A DNA stretch of 13,186 bases from Pusillimonas sp044464525 (GCF_044464525.1 NZ_JBIQLE010000051.1:1-13186), one strand, 5' to 3'. Positions 1 to 7,455 are shown, counted from the stretch's first letter. Notes: a model not told the origin generated them from the sequence alone. Numbers and translations: made by a program.

Positions 1-8
1 CTTTTTGG

Positions 9-84
9 TGGTGGGTGCTACAGGGGTCGAACCTGTGACCTACGCCTTGTAAGGGCGCCGCTCTACCAACTGAGCTAAGCACCC
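9..84 (-). tRNA. tRNA-Val (anticodon UAC)
   Basis: On the minus strand this folds into a complete cloverleaf: acceptor GGGTGCT/AGCACCC, D stem GCTC/GAGC, anticodon loop CTTACAA with anticodon UAC (complement of + strand 49-51), T stem ACAGG/CCTGT with loop TTCGACC, and an encoded CCA end. The anticodon reads GUA valine codons. It lies downstream of hupB on the same strand and has its own strong promoter at 144-172. Confidence 0.97.
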
Positions 85-143
85 CTTGCACTACTAGTTG
101 GGAGGGTCTCCCGGGGGCCACTTGTTGCTAATAAAGTGTCGGC

Positions 144-172
144 ATTATAGCGCGAGCTTTTTTAGCAAGCAA
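144..172 (-). promoter_or_regulatory. sigma-70 promoter of tRNA-Val
   Basis: On the minus strand, TTGCTT (167-172) and a perfect TATAAT (144-149) are separated by exactly 17 bp. The bases just after the -10 box are GC-rich (GCCGAC), the discriminator type seen at stable-RNA promoters under stringent control. Transcription would start about 50-55 bp upstream of the mature tRNA 5' end. The boxes are seen directly; the stringent behaviour is inferred. Confidence 0.75.
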
Positions 173-189
173 ACGCAGCAAAAAAACGC

Positions 190-462
190 TTAGTTGACAG
201 CGTCTTTAAGAGCCTTGCCCGGGCGGAACTTGGGCACGCGGGCCTTCTTGATTTTGATGGCCTCGCCGGTGCGCGGGTTGCGACCAGTGCGAGCAGCGCG
301 CTCGGACACGGCGAAAGTGCCGAAACCTACCAGCGTGACCGAGCCCTTTTTCTTCAGGGTGGTCTTGACAGCGCCAATGAAGGCCTCGAGGGCGCGACCG
401 GCGTCGGCCTTGGACAGGTCGGCCTTGGTGGAGATGTGTTCGATGAGCTCAGTTTTGTTCAT
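190..462 (-). CDS. hupB: DNA-binding protein HU-beta
   Basis: A 90-residue HU-family nucleoid protein, the usual full length. It forms dimers that bind and bend DNA without strong sequence specificity. The family signature GFGTF is at residues 46-50. The beta-arm RNPRTGE (61-67) carries the proline that intercalates into the minor groove, and the C-terminal FRPGKALKDAVN is typical of HU. MNKTELIEHISTKADLSKADA at the N-terminus is the dimerisation helix region. The ATG at 462 is preceded by AGGGG at good spacing. The gene sits alone between its promoter (522-551) and tRNA-Val on the same strand. No convincing intrinsic terminator was seen between hupB and the tRNA promoter, so some read-through is possible. 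A plus-strand reading frame over the same bases is an antisense shadow. Confidence 0.97.
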   Translation of the reverse strand: MNKTELIEHISTKADLSKADAGRALEAFIGAVKTTLKKKGSVTLVGFGTFAVSERAARTGRNPRTGEAIKIKKARVPKFRPGKALKDAVN

Positions 463-521
463 TAAATATACCCCTGAAAATTATTATGACCAGTGCGGGC
501 GCACTAGGCACGAGCACCAGC

Positions 522-551
522 ATTATTGATTAAAAACCACAACACGTTCAA
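522..551 (-). promoter_or_regulatory. probable hupB promoter
   Basis: On the minus strand TTGAAC (546-551) and AATAAT (522-527) are spaced by 18 bp, about 60 bp upstream of the hupB start. A second -35-like TTGACA lies at 581-586 but has no good -10 box at the right distance. Assignment by consensus only. Confidence 0.4.
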
Positions 552-733
552 GTGCATGTACCACAGTTGACTGGCGGGAATGTCAATAAAGACGCTGCCT
601 ACCGGCTAACGCGTATTAAGCCTTCGAAATAAATGCGTGTCAAGGGGAAAAGCGCTCGGGACCCGCAGGATTACTGACTTTTTCAAAAGATGTGTTAACG
701 AAATATGCGCCGGCTGGGTAGACATTGGACGCC

Positions 734-761
734 AAAAAAGGCGCCGGCCGGCGATGCGCCC
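734..761 (-). terminator. rho-independent terminator of the rnr-rlmB-PLP enzyme operon
   Basis: On the minus strand, 17 bp after the PLP-enzyme stop codon, GGCGC and GCGCC arms (756-760 and 740-745 on +) enclose a GC-rich loop containing the palindrome CGCCGGCCGGCG, followed directly by six T. This separates the three-gene operon from hupB. The remaining bases of the 463-777 gap hold only the hupB promoter region. Confidence 0.7.
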
Positions 762-777
762 CACCCTTTTTCGAAGA

Positions 778-2010
778 TCAGGAATCGAGCGCCTGCAGGA
801 AATCGTCGATCAGGTCCTGTACGTCTTCGATACCGACCGAGATGCGCAGCATGCTGTCGGCAATGCCCATCAAGGCGCGCCGCTCTGGGCCCATTTCGTA
901 GTAGATGGTGTGGGCCACCGGCAACACCAAGGTGCGCGTGTCGCCCAGATGGGTCGCCAGCACAAATACGCGTAGACGATTAAGAGTTTCGAACACGTCT
1001 ATGCCGTCGAGCAGTTCTACGCCCACCAGTGCGCCGTACCGTCCGCCGAACAGCTCGCCCGCGCGTTGGTGCTGCGGGTGAGAAGGCAAGCCGGGATATC
1101 TGACCCGCGACACCTTGGGATGCGCATCGAGCGCCTTTGCCAGGGCCAGGGCATTGCCGCAGCTTCTTTCCATCCGCAAAGCCAAGGTTTCGGAACCTAC
1201 CGAAATACGATGCGCCGAGTCGGCCGACAGGGTGGCGCCCATGTCGCGCAGCCCCTTCTTCTTGATCTGCGTCAAGCCCCATCCCTGGGTAGACCCATTG
1301 CGATAATCGTCGGCGATATTGGGGTAGTCCGACCAGTTGTAAAGACCCGTATCGGTAACCGCGCCGCCCAATGCGTGACCGTGCCCGCCTATGTACTTGG
1401 ACATGGAGTTGATCACCAGACCGGCGCCAACGTCTTTGCCCCGGCAAAGCCAGGGCGTGCTAAGGGTGCCATCCACCACGTAAAGCAAGGCGTTGTCATG
1501 GCACCAGTCGCCAATGGCCTTCATGTCGGCCACCTGGGTGCCCGGATTGGCGATCGACTCGACAAACACCATACGGGTTTCAGGCCGGAGCGCGGCCGCC
1601 ACATTGGCGACATCCGTCGCATCCACCAGCGTCACCTCAACGCCCAGGCCCGCCAATGTGTTGAGCAGGCTATTGGTATTGCCGAAAATATATTGGCTGG
1701 AAATGATGTGGTCGCCGGCACGCAACAAAGTAAAGAAAGTGGCATTGAGCGCCGCCATGCCCGTGGCGAAGGTAACTGTGTTGGTGCCGCCTTCCATCTG
1801 CGTGATTTTCTTTTCCAGTGCCTGGGTAGTGGGCGTGCCCTGCCTGGCATAGGTAAAGCCCGCTTTGCCTTGGAAAACCGCGGCAAGCTCGCGCGAATCG
1901 TCAAAAGCGTATTCGCTGGAGGGATGCAGGGGCTTGTGGATGGCGCCGTGCTCGATGGTGGAGCGGCGGTCGGAATGAACCAGAGTTGTGGTGAATCCGT
2001 TGTTGGACAT
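778..2010 (-). CDS. cystathionine gamma-synthase family PLP-dependent enzyme
   Basis: A 410-residue fold-type-I PLP enzyme of Cys/Met metabolism. Members condense O-acyl-homoserine with cysteine or sulfide, or eliminate sulfur from cysteine, homocysteine or methionine. Visible family residues are YARQGTPT (54-61), the phosphate-binding TGMAA (83-87), Tyr107 (ring stacking), Asp180 in VVDGTLSTP (pyridine nitrogen), Lys205 in SMSKYIGGHGH (Schiff base) and Arg389 in LRISVGIED (substrate carboxylate). After Tyr107 the sequence reads I-F, without the cysteine that follows the equivalent tyrosine in classical methionine gamma-lyases. A synthase or sulfhydrylase role is therefore somewhat more likely, but the substrate cannot be fixed. 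The ATG has no clear Shine-Dalgarno. It starts 26 bp after rlmB, is probably the third gene of that operon, and ends at the terminator at 734-761. Confidence 0.9.
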   Translation of the reverse strand: MSNNGFTTTLVHSDRRSTIEHGAIHKPLHPSSEYAFDDSRELAAVFQGKAGFTYARQGTPTTQALEKKITQMEGGTNTVTFATGMAALNATFFTLLRAGDHIISSQYIFGNTNSLLNTLAGLGVEVTLVDATDVANVAAALRPETRMVFVESIANPGTQVADMKAIGDWCHDNALLYVVDGTLSTPWLCRGKDVGAGLVINSMSKYIGGHGHALGGAVTDTGLYNWSDYPNIADDYRNGSTQGWGLTQIKKKGLRDMGATLSADSAHRISVGSETLALRMERSCGNALALAKALDAHPKVSRVRYPGLPSHPQHQRAGELFGGRYGALVGVELLDGIDVFETLNRLRVFVLATHLGDTRTLVLPVAHTIYYEMGPERRALMGIADSMLRISVGIEDVQDLIDDFLQALDS

Positions 2011-2036
2011 GGCGTTGCGTGTTCGTAAGTTGTTCG

Positions 2037-2789
2037 TTAATTGGCTGAGGTGCGCTGGCGCACAGTTTCATACAGGCAAATGGCGCTGGCCACGCTGACG
2101 TTCAGGCTTTCGACAGCCCCCAACATCGGAATGGTCACCAGCTCGTCACAGGTTTCGCGTGTAAGGCGCCGCATGCCCTCGCCTTCGGCCCCCATTACCC
2201 AGGCCATGGGCCGGCGCGCGTCGATGCCGTGAATGCCGCCCTCGGCCTGATCGTCGGTGCCCACCAGCCACAGGCCGCGTTGTTTGAGTTGCCGCATCGT
2301 GCGCGCAAGATTCGTGACCATGATATAAGGCACCGTGTCGGCAGCGCCGCAAGCCACGCGGTGTACGGTGGCGCCCAAGCCGACGGCCCGGTCACGCGGC
2401 GCCAGCACGGCGTGCACGCCGGCGGCATCGGCCGTTCGCAGGCAAGCACCCAGATTGTGAGGGTCGGTGACGCCGTCCAGCAGCAGTAAAAAGGGAACCT
2501 CGCCCTTCTCTTCAAGCTCGTCCAGCACCTCGTCAATATCGGTTGCCAGGGTATTGGCGTCGGCCAGGGCGACCACGCCTTGATGCCGTGTGCCGCGCGC
2601 CAGGCCATCGAGCTGGTCTGGCGCAACCGGATGCACGCGCACGTCGGCCGACCTTGCCTGCTCGATCAAACCCTGCATGCGCTTGTCACGCCGGGAAGCC
2701 TCAACATAAAGTTGGCGGATAGTGGCCGGGGCATGACGCAGCCGCGCAGTGACGGCATGAAAGCCGGCCAGGACCTGATGGGACGACAT
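2037..2789 (-). CDS. rlmB: 23S rRNA (guanosine(2251)-2'-O)-methyltransferase RlmB
   Basis: A 250-residue SPOUT (SpoU/TrmH-class) methyltransferase of RlmB length. It methylates the ribose of G2251 in the 23S rRNA P-loop with S-adenosylmethionine. The N-terminal ~75 residues form the small RNA-binding domain (VLAGFHAVTARL...). Motif 1 is DGVTDPHNLGACLRTA (105-120, with Asn112 and Arg118), motif 2 is MGAEGEGM (199-206), and motif 3 is ESLNVSVASAICLYE (227-241), the knotted cofactor-binding end. The ATG is preceded by AAGGA at good spacing. It follows rnr with a 73-bp gap that contains a hairpin but no T-run, consistent with co-transcription, an arrangement known from other proteobacteria. Confidence 0.95.
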   Translation of the reverse strand: MSSHQVLAGFHAVTARLRHAPATIRQLYVEASRRDKRMQGLIEQARSADVRVHPVAPDQLDGLARGTRHQGVVALADANTLATDIDEVLDELEEKGEVPFLLLLDGVTDPHNLGACLRTADAAGVHAVLAPRDRAVGLGATVHRVACGAADTVPYIMVTNLARTMRQLKQRGLWLVGTDDQAEGGIHGIDARRPMAWVMGAEGEGMRRLTRETCDELVTIPMLGAVESLNVSVASAICLYETVRQRTSAN

Positions 2790-2844
2790 GGGGTTCCTTA
2801 AGGGAATTGCGGGGAAGTGTTACGGCGATTTTACTCCCCCGCTT

Positions 2845-2859
2845 GCAACGGTCCGTTGC
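2845..2859. repeat. intercistronic hairpin between rnr and rlmB
   Basis: GCAACG (2845-2850) and CGTTGC (2854-2859) form a perfect 6-bp stem with a GTC loop, three bases beyond the rnr stop codon. No T-run follows on the minus strand, so it is more likely a stabiliser or processing hairpin than a terminator (inference). Confidence 0.5.
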
Positions 2860-2862
2860 GCC

Positions 2863-5337
2863 TTAGCGCCGCTTGCGCGGAGCCGTCTTGCCGGCCTTGG
2901 AAGACGATGGTTTGGTACCGGCTTTATTCGCTGCCTTGGCCGCGCGTTTCTCGGCGGCCCGGCGCTCGGCTGCCGTGGTGCCCTTCAGCTCGGCGGGTTT
3001 GGCCGATGCCGCCTTCTTGATGCGACGAGCAGGCGGGTCGGACGGTTCGACGGCGGCCTTCTTCAATTCTTTGAAGGTGGTGTCCTTGACTAGTCGGAAC
3101 TCGATACGGCGCGCTTCCAGGTCGACTCGCGCCACCTGAACCTGCACAGCGTCGGTCAAGCGGTAGCGCATGCCGGTACGCTCACCACGCAGCTCGTGCA
3201 TGCTCTCGTTGTACTGGAAATAATCGGAGCCCAGCTCGGAAACATGCACCATGCCTTCGACGAACAGCGTATCCAGCGTGATGAACAGGCCAAAGGGGGC
3301 CACGCCTGTGACGCGGCCACTGAAAACCTCGCCAACGTGTTCCTTGACGAACCAGCATTTCAGCCAGGCCTCGACATCGCGCGAGGCGTCGTCGGCGCGG
3401 CGCTCGCGCGCAGAGAGCAGAAGGCCGAGTTTTTCCCAGATGGCGTGATGGCGCTCGCCCGGCGTAAGGTCGGCCGCTGCATTGACATCTTCGATATTTG
3501 GAACATAGCGGTCTTTGCGCAATATGGACTTGATCACGCGATGCGTCAGCAGATCGGGATACCGCCGGATGGGCGAAGTGAAGTGAGCGTAGTGCTGGTA
3601 AGCCAGGCCGAAATGGCCGGACTCTTCGGGGCTGTAGATGGCCTGCTGCAAAGAGCGCAAGCACATGGTCTGCAACACTTCGTAGTCGGGCCTGCCACGA
3701 GCGGCCAGCAAAAGACGCGCGTAATCGTGCGTGGTGGGCTCGTCGCCGCCATCGAGCGTGAGGCCGATGTTGCGCAAGTAGTCGCGCAGCGCCTTCAGCT
3801 TTTCGGGCGTCGGCCCTTCGTGCACGCGATACAAACTGATGCGCTTGTTGCGCTTGGTGAAGTCGGCCGCGCAGGTATTGGCCGCCAGCATGCATTCTTC
3901 GATGACGCGATGGGCGTCATTGCGCTCGTATGGAATGATGCGCTCGATGCGGCCCAACGGATTGCAAATGATCTTGGTCTCGATCGTTTCAAATTCCATG
4001 GCGCCACGCTTGGCGCGCGACTCGGACAGCAACTGATACAGCTCGTACAGATCGAGTACGTGCGGCATCACGGCCTGCATGTTTTGCGCGGCCGGGCCGT
4101 TGGGCTGCTGGATCGCGGCCCACACGTCGGTGTAGGTTGTGCGTGCATGCGAGTGGATGACGGCGTTGTAGAACTGGTAGGCCGACACGGTTCCCGCTTT
4201 GACCCCATTTGCCGGAATGACCATGTCGCACACCAGCACCAGCCGGTCTACGCCCGGATTCAGCGAGCACAAACCATTGGACAACGACTCGGGCAGCATC
4301 GGGATGACCCGGCGTGGAAAGTACACGCTGGTGCCACGTTCGAAGGCGTCCTCGTCCAGCGCCGAGCCGGCCGTAACGTAGTGACTGACATCGGCGATGG
4401 CAACCAGCAGGCGCCAGGCCGGCCGCTTGCGCTTTTCAGTGCCGATATCCACCGGCATGCAAAAGACCGCATCGTCAAAGTCGCGGGCGTCTTCACCGTC
4501 GATGGTGATGAATGGAAGATCGCGCAGATCGACCCTGCCCTTGAGCTCGCCTGGCTGGACGACGCTGGGCAGCTTGCCGGCTTGGGTCATGGCGGATTTG
4601 GAAAAATCGACAGGCACGTCGAATTTGCGCACGGCGATTTCGATTTCCATGCCGGGGTCATCGATTTCGCCCAACACTTCAATAACCCGGCCCAGCGGCT
4701 GGGTGTGGCGAGTGGGCTGCTGCATTATCTGCACCGTGACCACCTGGCCATGCTCTGCACCCGCAGTGTCGCCTGACGGGATGAGAATGTCATGCTTGAT
4801 GCGCTGGTCTTCGGGCACCACGATGCTGATGCCCGGTTCGCGTAGAAATCGCCCCACCAGCCTGTCGGTGCGCCGCTCGACTACTTCGACGATGGTCGCT
4901 TCGGGCTTGCCGCGATATTCGCCGTCAGGCTTGGCCAGGACACGGTCGCCATGCAGCACCTTAAGCATTTCACGCGGCGCCAGGAAAAGATCGGGCCCGC
5001 CATCCTCGCGCAACAAAAAGCCAAAGCCATCACGGTGCCCTTGTACCCGCCCGGCGATGAAATCCACCTTCGGTGCCGCCAAAATTTGCCCCTGTTCGTT
5101 GTAAATAATCTGCCCGTCGCGCGCCATTGCCTTCAGGCGCCGATCGAATCCAATGGATAAGGGATGTTTCGCCCCCATTGCCTGTGCTAAAGCAGGCACG
5201 TCGTATGCCCGGCCGGTGGCACGCAACAATTCCAGGACAGCCTCGCGGCTGGGCACTTCGGGGTCAAAATCGGGCGGCAGCGAATGAGCGTGTTTGGGGC
5301 TCTGACTGTCGTTTTCGTTTCTTGTTCGCTTGGCCAA
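2863..5337 (-). CDS. rnr: ribonuclease R
   Basis: An 824-residue 3'-5' hydrolytic exoribonuclease of the RNase II/RNB family, which degrades structured RNA, mRNA and defective rRNA. Domain order: N-terminal helix-turn-helix (~28-85), cold-shock domains (~90-260), RNB catalytic core (~265-610) with the aspartate cluster IDGEDARDFDDA (Asp280, 286, 288, 289) and the family signature HFTSPIRRYPDLLTHR (585-600), S1 domain (GEVFSGRVTGVAPFGLFI, ~669-750), and a Lys/Ala/Arg-rich tail from about 755, as in RNase R and not in RNase II. The start is a TTG at 5337: the frame is closed by TAG 33 bases upstream, there is no ATG or GTG in between, and the first internal ATG (Met55) would cut the helix-turn-helix. 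First gene of rnr-rlmB-PLP enzyme. An antisense frame of over 500 codons inside it is a GC-skew shadow. Confidence 0.96.
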   Translation of the reverse strand: MAKRTRNENDSQSPKHAHSLPPDFDPEVPSREAVLELLRATGRAYDVPALAQAMGAKHPLSIGFDRRLKAMARDGQIIYNEQGQILAAPKVDFIAGRVQGHRDGFGFLLREDGGPDLFLAPREMLKVLHGDRVLAKPDGEYRGKPEATIVEVVERRTDRLVGRFLREPGISIVVPEDQRIKHDILIPSGDTAGAEHGQVVTVQIMQQPTRHTQPLGRVIEVLGEIDDPGMEIEIAVRKFDVPVDFSKSAMTQAGKLPSVVQPGELKGRVDLRDLPFITIDGEDARDFDDAVFCMPVDIGTEKRKRPAWRLLVAIADVSHYVTAGSALDEDAFERGTSVYFPRRVIPMLPESLSNGLCSLNPGVDRLVLVCDMVIPANGVKAGTVSAYQFYNAVIHSHARTTYTDVWAAIQQPNGPAAQNMQAVMPHVLDLYELYQLLSESRAKRGAMEFETIETKIICNPLGRIERIIPYERNDAHRVIEECMLAANTCAADFTKRNKRISLYRVHEGPTPEKLKALRDYLRNIGLTLDGGDEPTTHDYARLLLAARGRPDYEVLQTMCLRSLQQAIYSPEESGHFGLAYQHYAHFTSPIRRYPDLLTHRVIKSILRKDRYVPNIEDVNAAADLTPGERHHAIWEKLGLLLSARERRADDASRDVEAWLKCWFVKEHVGEVFSGRVTGVAPFGLFITLDTLFVEGMVHVSELGSDYFQYNESMHELRGERTGMRYRLTDAVQVQVARVDLEARRIEFRLVKDTTFKELKKAAVEPSDPPARRIKKAASAKPAELKGTTAAERRAAEKRAAKAANKAGTKPSSSKAGKTAPRKRR

Positions 5338-5364
5338 AGAAAATTTCCGTTTGAAAAAAAATAG

Positions 5365-5370
5365 GTTATA
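5365..5370 (-). promoter_or_regulatory. possible -10 box of the rnr operon
   Basis: TATAAC on the minus strand, about 28 bp upstream of the TTG start, inside a 217-bp divergent gap shared with tRNA-Leu. No good -35 box is seen at 16-18 bp. The gap also holds short repeats (CAGCAGTAA at 5449-5457 and 5462-5470) and the palindrome GGCTAGCC near 5509, with no assigned role. Confidence 0.3.
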
Positions 5371-5554
5371 CTACGACTCTTCGCTTTTACAGCCACCTGA
5401 GGTTTTCAGGGCCACAAAAGCAAGATCGTAGTAAATTCAGTAGTACCTCAGCAGTAAATACCAGCAGTAATCTACAAGGTAAGCTAAAGGTAAGGTTGAT
5501 GTTGCGGTGGCTAGCCGCTGCAATCAAGTCCAAACAGTAGCATATTCTTGTTAA

Positions 5555-5639
5555 GCCCAGATGGCGGAATTGGTAGACGCGCATGGTTCAGGTCCATGTG
5601 CCGCAAGGTGTGGAGGTTCGAGTCCTCTTCTGGGCACCA
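5555..5639 (+). tRNA. tRNA-Leu (anticodon CAG)
   Basis: An 85-base class II tRNA: acceptor GCCCAGA/TCTGGGC, anticodon stem CATGG/CCATG with loop TTCAGGT (anticodon CAG at 5589-5591), a long variable arm (around 5598-5614), T arm GGTTCGAGTCC and an encoded ACCA end. It decodes CUG, the main leucine codon in high-GC genomes. It is divergent from rnr and ends at the hairpin terminator at 5652-5687. Confidence 0.97.
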
Positions 5640-5651
5640 CCCCTATTCCTG

Positions 5652-5687
5652 AAAAAGCCCCGTAATTGAGTGATTACGGGGCTTTTT
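5652..5687. terminator. bidirectional intrinsic terminator (tRNA-Leu / GNAT gene)
   Basis: AAAAAGCCCCGTAAT (5652-5666) and ATTACGGGGCTTTTT (5673-5687) form a perfect 15-bp stem with a 6-base loop. The A-run/T-run pair gives a U-tract in both directions. It serves the plus-strand tRNA and the convergent minus-strand acetyltransferase gene that ends at 5731. Confidence 0.92.
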
Positions 5688-5730
5688 CTTTTGGCTCTAC
5701 CCCGCGAGCCTCGGATAACCATTCATCGCC

Positions 5731-6159
5731 TCAACACAATTTTTTGCGCATCTGAATGTGCAAAATGCCGGCATCCATGAATTCTGCTCCCTCGGGCGCA
5801 AAACCCTGTGCCAGGTAAAAGCCCTGCGCGTGGCATTGAGCAGCCAAAACCACGCTGGAACAACCCCGGCGGCCGGCCTCGTCAACCAACGCCGACAACA
5901 ACATGGCGCCTACGCCCGTGCCACGATGCGATTTCAACACTGCCATGCGGCCGATATGGGCGTCCGGCAGCAGCCGACCCGTTCCAACGGCGACTTCCCC
6001 TTTCAAGGCCACCGCATGTGCGGCGCCGGCGTCGTGCTCGTCGAGTTCCAGTTCGATCGGCACATTTTGCTCTTCGACGAAGACCTGGTGCCGGATGGCC
6101 TGGGCGCTTCGGCCCAGTTGCGCCCAACTTCCCACGACGACTACGATCGATTGATCCAA
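5731..6159 (-). CDS. GNAT family N-acetyltransferase
   Basis: A 142-residue Gcn5-related acetyltransferase with the ElaA-like N-terminal motif IRHQVFVEEQNVPIELELDE (residues 22-41). Beta-4 IGRMAV (69-74) is followed by the acetyl-CoA pyrophosphate loop RGTGVG (79-84) and FYLAQGF (114-120). It transfers acetyl from acetyl-CoA to an unknown amine. The frame stays open to 6303, but I choose the TTG at 6159: it has an ideal Shine-Dalgarno (AGGAG, about 5 bases upstream) and gives normal family length. The upstream ATGs at 6234 and 6189 lack one, and the longer forms add an unstructured leader that runs into or over the divergent metallo-hydrolase gene. That choice leaves a 101-bp divergent control region (6160-6260). 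Function beyond the fold is not predictable. Confidence 0.85.
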   Translation of the reverse strand: MDQSIVVVVGSWAQLGRSAQAIRHQVFVEEQNVPIELELDEHDAGAAHAVALKGEVAVGTGRLLPDAHIGRMAVLKSHRGTGVGAMLLSALVDEAGRRGCSSVVLAAQCHAQGFYLAQGFAPEGAEFMDAGILHIQMRKKLC

Positions 6160-6211
6160 GGTTTCTCCTACTTGGCCGACGGCCCGCATCTTGCTGGGCC
6201 AACTGTTAGCA

Positions 6212-6257
6212 TATCTCCAATAATCTGAAATCATACAGATGTACGTCGCGGGAGATA
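6212..6257. repeat. nested inverted repeats in the leader of the MBL-fold gene
   Basis: Outer arms TATCTCC (6212-6218) and GGAGATA (6251-6257) enclose inner arms ATCTG (6223-6227) and CAGAT (6236-6240). The right outer arm is the Shine-Dalgarno of the gene at 6261. It could be an operator for the divergent pair or an RNA hairpin that hides the ribosome-binding site. No confident promoter was found to decide between these. Confidence 0.5.
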
Positions 6258-6260
6258 CAC

Positions 6261-7136
6261 ATGACAAACCAAGCCGAGGTACAGGCTTTTTTCGACCCAG
6301 CAACCAACACGATCAGCTATATGGTGGCCGATCCGATTACACGGAAAGGGGTATTCATAGACCCCGTCCTGGATTACGACCATGCCCAAGGCAAGGCGTC
6401 TACGGCATCGGCCGAACTTATGCTGGATGCCGCCCGAGCGGCCGGCGTTGAAATCGTCCGCATCCTCGAGACCCATGCCCATGCCGACCATCTTAGCGCC
6501 GCACCGTTCCTGAAAGAGCGCACGGGCGCCCCCATTTGCATCGGCGAGCATATCTGCCAGGTTCAGACCATGTTCAAGCCGGTGTTCAACCTGACGGACG
6601 TTTCCGAGAAAGGCAGCGAGTTCGACGTCCTGTTTAGCGACGGCGACACCTTTTCCATCGGCGAACTGCAAGCCCGGGTACTGCACACCCCGGGCCACAC
6701 GCCCGCCTGCATATCGTACCGGATCGGCGACGCCCTTTTTGTGGGAGACACGCTTTTCATGCCCGATTACGGCACCGCTCGTGCAGACTTCCCTGGCGGC
6801 AGCGCCCGCACCTTGTATGCGTCCATACGGCGCCTGCTCGACCTGCCACCCGACACGCGCATTTTCGTCTGCCACGACTACAAAGCCGATGGCCGCGACT
6901 ATTACGCTTGGGAAACCACCGTCGACGCCCAGCGACGCGGCAATGTGCACGTGCGAGATGGCGTTACTGAAGACGAATTCGTGCACATGCGCACACAACG
7001 GGACGCCACGCTTGCGGCGCCGGCGCTGCTGCTGCCTTCAATTCAGGTCAATATACGCGGCGGCCGTTGGCCCCGGCCCGAAAGCAATGGAGACCACTAC
7101 CTGAAGATTCCGATCAAGTACGATTCGGCACGCTGA
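6261..7136 (+). CDS. MBL-fold metallo-hydrolase, ETHE1/persulfide dioxygenase-like
   Basis: A 291-residue metallo-beta-lactamase-fold protein. Metal-binding residues are THAHADH (71-77), His146 in HTPGHT, Asp163 in VGDTLF and His205 in VCHDY. FMPDYGTARADFPGG (167-180) is the signature around the active site of the ETHE1/persulfide-dioxygenase and BigR-linked (Blh) branch, which use one iron to oxidise glutathione persulfide to sulfite in sulfide detoxification. ETHE1 itself is about 250 residues; the extra C-terminal ~50 residues match the longer bacterial type. The ATG has GGGAGA six bases upstream. It is divergent from the GNAT gene and followed by DUF3008 and glutamate-synthase-domain genes on the same strand. 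No rhodanese or BigR gene is adjacent, so the sulfur role rests on family membership only. Confidence 0.88.
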   Translation: MTNQAEVQAFFDPATNTISYMVADPITRKGVFIDPVLDYDHAQGKASTASAELMLDAARAAGVEIVRILETHAHADHLSAAPFLKERTGAPICIGEHICQVQTMFKPVFNLTDVSEKGSEFDVLFSDGDTFSIGELQARVLHTPGHTPACISYRIGDALFVGDTLFMPDYGTARADFPGGSARTLYASIRRLLDLPPDTRIFVCHDYKADGRDYYAWETTVDAQRRGNVHVRDGVTEDEFVHMRTQRDATLAAPALLLPSIQVNIRGGRWPRPESNGDHYLKIPIKYDSAR

Positions 7137-7176
7137 TTGCTGCATGGGGAATACTGAAACCCAACGGAGAATTCAA

Positions 7177-7365
7177 ATGCCCGCAAAATCGAAAGCTCAG
7201 CAAAAAGCCGCCGGCGCCGCGCTGTCGGCCAAGCGCGGCGAAACCAAGGTCGGCGACCTGAAGGGCGCATCAAAATCCATGTACGAGTCGATGGACAAAA
7301 AAGAGCTGGATGACTTGGCCTCGACCAAGCGCAAGGGCAAGCCCGAGCATAAATCCAAGTCCTGA
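7177..7365 (+). CDS. DUF3008-type small basic protein
   Basis: A 62-residue, very polar protein rich in Lys, Ala and Ser with no hydrophobic segment (MPAKSKAQQKAAGAALSAKR at the start, KRKGKPEHKSKS at the end). It matches from memory the DUF3008 family of short proteobacterial proteins whose members keep the phrases AQQKAAGAAL, KGASKSMYESM and DLASTKRKGKPEH. The function is unknown; stress-linked roles are sometimes guessed from composition. The ATG at 7177 has GGAGA about six bases upstream; an upstream in-frame ATG at 7144 has no ribosome-binding site and adds residues foreign to the family. It lies 40 bp after the MBL-fold gene and may be read from the same transcript. Confidence 0.85.
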   Translation: MPAKSKAQQKAAGAALSAKRGETKVGDLKGASKSMYESMDKKELDDLASTKRKGKPEHKSKS

Positions 7366-7383
7366 GCGGCATAACGCCACAAC

Positions 7384-7455
7384 TTCCTTCGTTTCCATCT
7401 ACATACGGAATCCGGGTTCTGGTATGGTTGTAAAACCATAAAATGAACGAAGGAA
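7384..7455. repeat. nested inverted repeats before the glutamate-synthase-domain gene
   Basis: TTCCTTCGTT (7384-7393) pairs perfectly with AACGAAGGAA (7446-7455). The right arm contains the Shine-Dalgarno of the gene starting at 7462. Inside lies a second perfect palindrome, TATGGTT-GTAA-AACCATA (7423-7440). A -10-like TAAAAT at 7439-7444 overlaps the inner repeat, so an operator role is also possible. Confidence 0.6.

Noticed and set aside
637..975. A plus-strand 112-codon frame upstream of hupB
   Set aside because: It overlaps the operon terminator and the 3' end of the PLP enzyme gene on the other strand, and has no ribosome-binding site.
1066..2028. A plus-strand 320-codon frame opposite the PLP enzyme gene
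   Set aside because: It is antisense to a gene with all family motifs, and its translation shows no domain features. Similar shadows at 6231-6998 and 7399-8310 were dropped for the same reason.
3196..4776. A plus-strand reading frame of 526 codons inside rnr
   Set aside because: It lies antisense to a full RNase R with an intact active site. Long antisense frames are expected in GC-rich genes, and the product has no recognisable domain.
5438..5496. Short CAGTA/CAGCAGTAA/GGTAAG repeats upstream of tRNA-Leu
   Set aside because: Copies are few, short and irregular, with no hairpin or promoter logic that I could support.
6197..6210. GG-N10-GC spacing resembling a sigma-54 promoter before the MBL-fold gene
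   Set aside because: Only the GG and GC doublets and a few other bases fit. Such a match is expected by chance in about 100 bp of this composition, and no sigma-54 activator gene is nearby.
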